Shown here: piece by piece, positions 56,842 to 64,000 of the stretch | Numbering within the stretch: the stretch's first letter is position 1 | Layout of the letters: each line of letters opens with the position of its first letter | NCBI GenBank assembly: GCA_006384855.1 | Contig: VCJN01003151.1 | Location: 1-64,000, forward strand | Direction of reading: 5' to 3' | Length of the DNA: 64,000 nucleotides | DNA from: Tetraselmis striata | Lineage: Eukaryota > Chlorophyta > Chlorodendrophyceae > Chlorodendrales > Chlorodendraceae | Notes under the pieces: generated by a model | Databases searched by the model: none | What the model saw: only the letters and a program-made list of their open reading frames with translations | What the model was told of the DNA's origin: nothing | Translations under genes and position numbers: made by a program

Positions 56842-57270
56842 AGTGTTGGAAATTCTATCACTGGACTGCAATTAGTTTTAAAGAATGCTTCGGCAATTTG
56901 CTTCATGACTATATAACCGAGCGTCGCATATCCAGGGCTTTCCGTCGTAACTGGATTGCTGCCTAAACGGCCGTCGTAGACGCTGCAAGGGTTTCACTGG
57001 TGCCAGTCCTGTCCCGGGGGCGAAAAACAAACAAAGCAGAAGGCGATATCAGGAAATATACGTCCATATACTGGATTCTGGTTTTTTTTTCGCCCCCGGT
57101 ACAGGACTGGCACCAGTGAAACCCTTGCAGCGTCTCTACGACGCGGCCGTTTAGGCAGCAATCCAGTTACGGAAAGCCCTGGGTAGGCGACGCTCCGTTA
57201 TAGTCATCAAGCAAATTGCCGAAGCATTTCGCAAGACTAATTAGAGGCCAGTGACGGAATCTCCAACACT
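56842..57270. mobile_element. Fold-back element with arms of about 190 bp
   Basis: Left end AGTGTTGGAAATTC and right end GGAATCTCCAACACT are complementary. The complementarity continues through GCTTCGGCAATTTGC, CCAGGGCTTTCCGT, TGGATTGCTGCCTAAACGG and CACTGGTGCCAGTCCTGTCC to a short loop around 57,025-57,080. No coding capacity, so it must be mobilised in trans if at all. No clear target duplication is visible. A second copy with a truncated arm is at 9,459-9,717. Confidence 0.85.
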
Positions 57271-57332
57271 GTTGGATCACCGTCTAAAACACTGCCATCA
57301 AAATACCCGGCACTGACCACGAAAGGTCCGCC

Positions 57333-58950
57333 CTACCCGTTTGGGCGTCGGCCCATTCGAGTAATGCGAGTTGGGGCAAGCCCCAACCCGCGGAGCAAAG
57401 CATTTCGGGAGTGCGATACATGAGCAACAAAAAAGGCAATGTGAGGGAGGGCCCGACGCCATAGCTGGAAAAATTTCCCATTCCCAGTAAAATCCAGGGC
57501 GCCGTGAAGGGAGGGGGGGACCCCGCCCAAAATAAAGGCAGTTAAGTCCTCAGACGTTGACGCACTAACCTGACTACTAATAAAATCCCTGAACTCCGGA
57601 ACTAACAACCCAAAATTATGACGGTGATACCCCCACCGCGGGCACTCCACCAACATATGTTCGATAGTGTCTGATTCACCTCCGCCACATGCAGGGCAAT
57701 GTTCAAGGAACCGCTCAGGCATGGCATGAATCCGGGCCAATCGGCGGGCAGTGGGAAATACTCGGGTGCGTAATTGTATCATAATGTGCAACCCGGCCAC
57801 AACCCCCGCGGGGACACCCACACCGTACTGTGGCAACGGGTTTGACGCATAGGACGCCTGGACATATATACCCCAAGTGTTATTGCGTGCTAACGATACC
57901 GACGATTCGTAACGCGCCCACACCGATGCCTTTACTAGTTTAGCGGCATCGCGCGCGGCTAGTGACCTCCACTCAAGTGGAAGGTGCGCCCCCTCAGCTA
58001 GCCCTACGTTCGCCCTAGCTAGTCGATCTAACCACCGCACAGTCCCCGACGTCCACGTGTTAGGGCGCGCCCGACTTGGCTGATCTACTAAATGGGTTAT
58101 GCATGTATTCAAGTCGGATGCTTTAAGGAACGCCCGAGCCCGTGCCGCAGCGGCCGTAGCCTCTATGGGCGCAATATCCAATTCCCGCATCATCGGTGCA
58201 GTGGCCACCCCAGGCGAGTTTTTACCTACCCCAATGAGGCAACGCAAGCACTGATTGAGTACAGTTTGTAATTTATTTGCGCCGCTAGTTCTATCCATGC
58301 CCCATACTTCACACCCATAAGTTAAAACCGGCAGTACACAGGTTTTAAAAACCGACACACGCACATTAATAGGGATTATGTCCGTCCACCGACTAATACC
58401 GAATCGAGCGCCTCAATAGCGCGTTTACCCTTCTTAACCCGGTCGTCTACTATGTGTTGCATACCTAAATCCGACTTAATGACCGTACCCAAGTACCTAT
58501 ATTCATTTACAACCGGTACCCGTTCCCCCCCAAGCTGCCATCGGGCAGCTTGTTCGCGTGACGCGGTCTCGTCGGAATATCGGCCTAATGCCATCACCCC
58601 ACACTTAAGTACCCCGAACCCCATAAAATGGTCCTCCGCCCATTGCGAGAAGTGGGCGAACATGGCATGCAGGTTATCGAACGAGCTTGTGATACCAACA
58701 GCGTCGTCCGCGTATAACTGACCTGGCACCCTTAGTGGTTGCCTTGCCGCTAATGTGTCAGTGCACCCTGGTACATCGATCACATCCTAGATGTTCTACC
58801 CCATCGAATATATCGTTAATAAATATGTTAAATAGGATGGGGGAAGCGGGGCACCCCTGTCGGAGGCCACGCTCTATGGGTATGGATTCTGGTACCCCTA
58901 CAAATACTAGCGAGAAATAATCGTTCGCCGCCGCCCGTGCAGGAATATAC
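57333..58950 (-). pseudogene. Non-LTR retrotransposon reverse transcriptase, 5'-truncated and frameshifted
   Basis: On the minus strand the reading starts next to the hAT insertion with R-G-L-R-Q-G-C-P-A-S-P-I-L-F-N, the RT palm motif. Q-L-Y-A-D-D-A-V (the Y-A-D-D catalytic box) and thumb-like sequence follow, then the open frame 58,364-57,333. That frame carries V-L-P-V-L-T-Y-G-C-E-V-W-G and a C-terminal zinc cluster C-P-A-C-G-G-G-E-S-D-T-I-E-H-M-L-V-E-C-P, as in the RT-associated zinc-binding domain. Frame breaks at about 58,365-58,376 and 58,780-58,800 kill it. Upstream of the insertion the frame meets a stop within a few codons, so the 5' part is missing. Confidence 0.85.
58943..58950. 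repeat. hAT target-site duplication, left (GAATATAC)
   Basis: The same 8 bp occur at 61,987-61,994. Eight base pairs is the hAT rule. Confidence 0.95.
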
Positions 58951-61900
58951 CAGGGTTGGGCTGGAGTATCGAGTGCACTGCAGACTGCAGAAATTGCAGC
59001 CTGCAGTTAGCCTATTGCACTGCAGCCTGCAGTACTTCCCGAAAAGGGACTGCAGTGCAGTTACCCAAACAGCCCCAAATCTCACTGGATAGCGTTTGGA
59101 TGGCGCCCGCCAATGATAACAAGCCATATGGCGACAGTTCCGGCGGTCCGAGCGCCGCGGATAGCACCGTACTCGCGTGTACCATCACACGTCGCCGCAT
59201 CGGAGCACATACCAGTAGACCACACACACCAGCCGAACCTATCCTCACTTGACGCTACCTGTCATCCTCCTCTCGTCACTCTTCGTCAATTACATGGAGG
59301 GAGACCAGTCTTCCGCGGAGCAAGGCGCAGCGGCGATGGCGGACGAGGCGATGGCAGCGGACAGCACCGGCGCCGCAGCGGCCAGCACTGCAGCCAACAG
59401 GTCAGCACGAGTGGCACAGACACCACTCGATTGGATGGATGCCCGCGACTGATGCTGCTGCTGCACATTATTTTTACTAACTGCGCTACCGCCTCCCTTT
59501 TTTGTTGCATGCAGTTGACACGACGTGTCATCGGCAACCTCAAGACAAAGGCTGAGGAGGCCCTGAAGAAGGAGATAGAGGGCGTGCACGGAGTGGCCAT
59601 CACCTATGACCTGTGGATGAGCCGCAAAACTGACGATCTCCTTGCCATCTGCATCCACTACATCACGGCAGACTGGGTGTGGCACACCAAACACCTTGGA
59701 CTGTTGTCATCTGGCGGCCGGACCAAGGGCGTCCATCTTGGGAAGAACATGCATGACTTACTGAAATCCTACGGCCTGCTTGGCAAGCTGTTTGCTGCCA
59801 CCTACGATGGGGGCGGCAACATGAACACCGCCAAAGATGAGTTAGAGCGCCTTGCATTGCTGTCGGCATCGCCAGCATCTTCCACACACACTGCATGGCT
59901 CACCTTGTCAACAACGCGTGCAACGGAGCTGTGCTCCTTATCAAAGCCAAAACATATGTGGTACCCCCCCCCACATACACACACACACGACACACATGTT
60001 GACTTTACCCACCCTTTATTGCTGGATGATGTTTGCTAACTGCCGCCTGCTCCCTACCTGCAGACCATAGAAGTCAAAAAGATCACCACAAGGTTGCAAA
60101 GCTGTGCCACCTGGACGAAGAAGTCTTCTAGGGGGTGGACACTGTACGCTGATGTGTGCGCCCGCTTTGGCAAGACAGCGCTAACGTTCATCACCCCGGT
60201 GAAAACCAGGTTCACCAGCGTATGCCCCTGCCTCTGCCCCTGCCCCAACTACAACTACTGCCCATCCTCCCGCCCCATCAATTATGTAACTTATGTATGT
60301 TTATGATGTCTGCATACTTGGCGGATGCTGGCCCGAATGCTCCTCATGAAGGACGTGATGCATTAACTGTTTTCGGAGGATAGGCCCATCAGCAAGCGGG
60401 ACCGCTGCCCAACCCCAACTGCCTGGCATGTGGCGAAGGCCGTGGTGGATGAGCTGGATTTCCCATGCAAGGTGGTGGTTAAGGCCCAGCACAAAGGGCA
60501 TTGGCTCTTGTCCGACGCGCTGAATCGCCTGGCCTGCCTGTACCACCATCTTGAGCATCCAGAGCCCTCACCAGCTCGCCAAGAGGAGCAGCAAGATGAG
60601 GAGCCCACTCAGTACGTCCCCCACTGGAACCAATGACGTCCGTGCTGATTAGTTTCACCATTGCGAATAACATGCATGCCGCTGCGCTGGGTATTTCCAG
60701 CTTATCATCATAACGCTGGCTGAATGTGTGCCAGCTCAAATTATCAGGTTGACTTTTTATATATCACGCCCTCACCTCCGCAGGTTTGAGTCCGAGCTGG
60801 ACGAGATGAGGAAGGACATGAGGAAGCACATTGCCCAGCACATCCAGCCTATGCTGAGGCCGCTCACCGAGTTTGTGCCTGAGAAGGCACACGAGATCAT
60901 GGCCATGCAGCTGGACCTTAGATACTGCAAGGGCAACCTATTCAAGCTGATGTTGGGCAAGCAGGAAGAGGCCCGGGAGTTGATGAAGGAATACGATGAC
61001 AAGTCGTTCCTCCCCGCGCTGGTCCACTTGAGCCGGCACATGCAGACCAAGACGGCTGCTGCTGCTGGTCCATCTGGGCAAGTTTCTGCAAGTTCAGACT
61101 ATGATGATGACGACGATGATGGAGATGCCCTGTATTATGATGATGGTGACGTGAGGGTTGCCACTAACCATGCCGATGAGGCCGCCCTGTTGGCCGCTGC
61201 GGAGGCTTAGCTGCGCACCTTCCGCTGTTGCAACATGCTCCCCAAGAGGACAGAGGACCCGTTGAAGTGGTGGAAGAAGCATGCTTCTTCCTTCCCCCTC
61301 ATCTCTGAATTAGCTAGGATTGCTTTATGTGTGCAAGGCTCACAAATTGAGTGCGAGCGCGTGTTCTCTCTTGCTGGTCTTGTCACCATGCACTTAAGAA
61401 ATAGAATGAACCTGGATAACATGGGTGCATGTGTCTTTATTCAGAAGAATCTGGACTTGGATGCCAAGGTCAAGGAGCTACTGGCGTCGTACTACGGGGA
61501 GGCTGCTTTCAGCGCCGTGGCGGCGGATCTACTCAAGCCATGCGGGGAGGATTGGCTGGCCAGCCAGGTCCTTGATGGCGAGGGCGAGGGGGAGGCCAGC
61601 CGCATTCAATGGGAAGCGGCGGAGTCCATGCTGGAGCAGTATGGAGCCGAGCCAGCGGATGAGGAGGCGGGGGATTAGAGGGGTTTTTATGCCATCATGC
61701 TTTTTTACGCATGTTTCACTATGCATGCGTTGGGACATCATCGTTGGACACACACAAATGTACACACCGTAGGCTTTTCCCCTCTGTAGGCAATTTAATG
61801 ATGTATTACAACTTCCACCACGATTGCTGCCCCTCTGCATCCGCCATGGCAGCCCCTTTGCCCTTCACTATCCCGCCCTTCCCTTCCCTAAATTCAGCAA

Positions 61901-61986
61901 ATGCAGTGCTACTACAGCCTGCACTGCAGCGTACTGCACTGCACTGCAGCCTGCAGTATTAAAAAGTGGACTGCAGCCCAACCCTG
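58951..61986 (+). mobile_element. hAT DNA transposon, 3,036 bp, nested in the non-LTR element
   Basis: Perfect 13-bp terminal inverted repeats, CAGGGTTGGGCTG at the left and CAGCCCAACCCTG at the right, are flanked by the 8-bp duplication GAATATAC. Clusters of CTGCAG/GCAGCCTGCAG words just inside both ends look like subterminal transposase-binding repeats. The interior encodes a hAT transposase in several exons on the plus strand. Perfect ends and duplication suggest a recent insertion. Confidence 0.95.
59294..61678 (+). pseudogene. hAT transposase, near-intact but with an in-frame TAG and a probable frameshift
   Basis: Exon 1 (59,294 to about 59,450) has an acidic Ala-rich start. Exon 2 begins after GCATGCAG near 59,513 and has A-I-T-Y-D-L-W-M-S-R-K, the conserved catalytic-core segment. 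The C-x-A-H-x-V-N-N motif lies in another frame near 59,870-59,950, so a one-base shift is needed. Further exons follow acceptors near 60,063 and 60,784. The C-terminal dimerisation domain (61,235-61,470) shows W-W-K-K-H, then E-C-E-R-V-F-S-L-A-G and L-R-N-R-M-N, typical hATC. A TAG at 61,208-61,210 interrupts the frame just before it, possibly removed by splicing. I saw no BED zinc finger. Confidence 0.8.
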
Positions 61987-61994
61987 GAATATAC
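61987..61994. repeat. hAT target-site duplication, right (GAATATAC)
   Basis: Pairs with 58,943-58,950. Confidence 0.95.
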
Positions 61995-64000
61995 GTCCAT
62001 ATCTACGTCCATAGAAATAATACGACGAATAAGCCTGCAATAATACAGTACTGGTGCCTGCAATTCTAACCGGGAAGCGACTAGGTCAGTGAAAGTCCGC
62101 CATAAAACGATCGCTGATGAATAAAATCTGCATAATAATCCGAATGATGATGATAATAAAAAGGTACAGTCACCCATAACATATTGCTTTACTTCGGTAT
62201 AAATACAATATGATGTCCGCGTATTGTTTTCTATACCCAGCGTTAACATAATATTTCCCGCAGATATAGCGGATACATACTCGCTATTCCGAGTAGCAGC
62301 ACTACATGTATTTTACACCTGCCCACAAAAGTCTTCCCCCCTTGTCAAGCATCAATTGTACATTGGCCCATTATGAGCCCTCACCTTCGTCGTTTCCGGC
62401 CGCGCCCTTCTATGTGTCATACGTGAACACGACATCATGCGTAGGGGGAGCCCTAAGTGGCGTTTGTTGGGCTCTCGTTGTAAATGCCATACATACGTGT
62501 GCGTGTCATTGTTCAGGGTAAGTAATAATGAAGTTGATATCCCAATGCCACAAGGGCACGATTTTTATATCGCACGTATATGCACTCTATCTGTGCGGAT
62601 GCACGCCAATAGTTAGCTCTACCATCGTATTAGAGCACATTCACAAAGGCGCGCTCTCCCCACCGTCGGCATGCAAGCAAGTGAGCAGTTCCCGCAAAAC
62701 GGCCAATATTGCGATAAAGGCTTGCTCAAAAGCCAGCCCACCTACAGTTGTTGTCCGCATTCAATGCGCCCTTGGTAGAGCCGGGCTTCAGCCCATACTG
62801 CGCAGAGGTGCAGCCCCCGAGTCAGCGGGTGGGTCCATATGGTCACCTGCTAGGGAATCGTCCACGGTATGTGGTAGAGCCGGCCAGCAATACGCTCCCA
62901 TATTATGTTGTTGGGCTGCGCCTAGCGGACCCCTAAGCGGAGAAAAACCGCCCGCGCGGGGCGAGTGCATCGCCTTTTTCTCGGGATGCGGGTCGCGCGG
63001 TAAGCCACTGTACTAGAGTTTGTAGGAGAACCTAACAATATTTGCATCGCCCCCCCCCCCCCCTTCCCCCCTCGGTTATATTTCCACCGAGGGGCCCGAT
63101 AAGGTTCGAACCTGCGCAGAGCGGAATCGCGAGCGTAACAGGCAGGCCCCCCCTCCGCCACCTATCACATCTCAAGCCGTTGATGAATATTCTAAGTTAG
63201 TTATATCATAAAAATGCGCCACTGTACCACTCGGCGGTCGGCGCCGCCGGTGCTGACGTGGCGATGTGGACAGATACGTACAGGTCAAGACATTTGAGGG
63301 GGACTGTATATGTGAATTACAAGAAGGCCAGTCTCAAGAAATCCACCGCTAAAAGAAGCAGTACTAAATACAAGCCGCTTGAAAACGGCCCGCATCCCGC
63401 ACGATTCGGGAGGGATGAGTAATAATGCGCGCCCGGTTCTTAATCCGGCCGGGTCACACGTCAACGTGACTGCGACGGTGATCCGCGGACGCGCCGTGCA
63501 GCTTCGGCAACGGGATGGCGGACGAATCTGCGCCGTCTAGCAATTGAAGCAGCGAGCAGCACACTCTCAAACCGCCACCAAGCTCAAGCACCCCGACGAA
63601 ATTTCTTGCGAGTAAGGCACTCTTGTGAGCATTGGTGGTGAACGGAGTGCCCCGCGATAAAGGGCGCCCCGATTCGCGCGGCCAAGCATATGCGACAACG
63701 CGCACCGTGCGGCGCACGCCTTGCTCACCTCACCCAGTGTGCCAAAGACCATGCCCGTGTACTCCGATATATCCAGGATGTCTCGAAGAGGGCCTTTTGT
63801 CCGGGCTCCGTGTTGTGCCTCGCCGCATTTCGCATTGCCGGCCACCAATGTATGTCGCCCAAGAACAAGGAGCGCTCAAACCAATCCTCAGCCGTGGCCT
63901 GGCGAGGGTACCACAATGTACTTGACCACATACCACTGAGTCTCCGGTGACGTGAGCTTCAAGCTCCGGGAATCATAGCTCTCCGTCACGACGTTGAACG
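61995..64000. other. Intergenic or degraded repeat sequence to window end
   Basis: No gene supported. It contains a C run near 63,050, a short AAATCCACCGCTAAAA word (near 63,340) shared with 7,490, and small open frames on both strands near 63,700-63,950 that may be transposon debris. Confidence 0.45.

Noticed and set aside
63080..63160. Possible tRNA on the minus strand around GGTTCGAACC
   Set aside because: The T-loop-like word is present, but the five-base T stem and the acceptor stem do not pair.

Overview
The window looks like nuclear DNA from a eukaryotic green alga, probably Chlorophyceae or a close relative; I cannot name a species. The reasons are: genes split by many short GT-AG (and a few apparent GC-AG) introns; GC-rich coding sequence; introns and spacers holding runs of 20-30 G or C; interstitial TTTAGGG-type tracts; and a transposon mix of DIRS/PAT-type tyrosine-recombinase retroelements (the class of Volvox Kangaroo), a hAT element and a non-LTR element. 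No prokaryotic operon structure is present.

Layout. 1-706 (+): 3' end of a tyrosine-kinase-like protein kinase. 3154-6517 (-): a compact gene of about 12 small exons, function not identified. 7-15 kb: a repeat graveyard with a decayed DIRS-like pol between 320-bp direct repeats and a retrotransposon ORF tail. 15.7-16.2 kb (+): two probable exons of an unrecognised gene. 18.1-20.1 kb (-): two-exon vWA-domain gene. 20.54-23.76 kb: a 3.2-kb PAT-like element with gag and tyrosine recombinase but no reverse transcriptase, inserted in an older dispersed repeat. 23.80-24.83 kb: TIR element without transposase. 25.6-26.2 kb (+): small membrane protein resembling the Fuseless family.

The centre, 27,563-54,254 (-), is best read as one gene of about 17 exons encoding a coiled-coil protein of roughly 7,350 residues. 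It is built on an 81-residue module carrying a conserved W-L-x-R-V-S-x-L-T core. One exon alone is 13,560 bp. Inside it, about 24 modules repeat at exactly 243-bp spacing, and seven-module blocks are themselves duplicated. After the modules come a Gly-rich linker and one hydrophobic stretch that could anchor the protein in a membrane. This is the most striking object in the window, and I do not recognise it as a named family.

54.3-64 kb is again transposon territory: dispersed repeats, a fold-back element with arms of about 190 bp, and a dead non-LTR reverse transcriptase. A 3,036-bp hAT element with perfect 13-bp terminal inverted repeats and an 8-bp target duplication interrupts that reverse transcriptase.

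The genes do not form an obvious pathway. All exon boundaries were placed by eye from splice signals, frame and module continuity.
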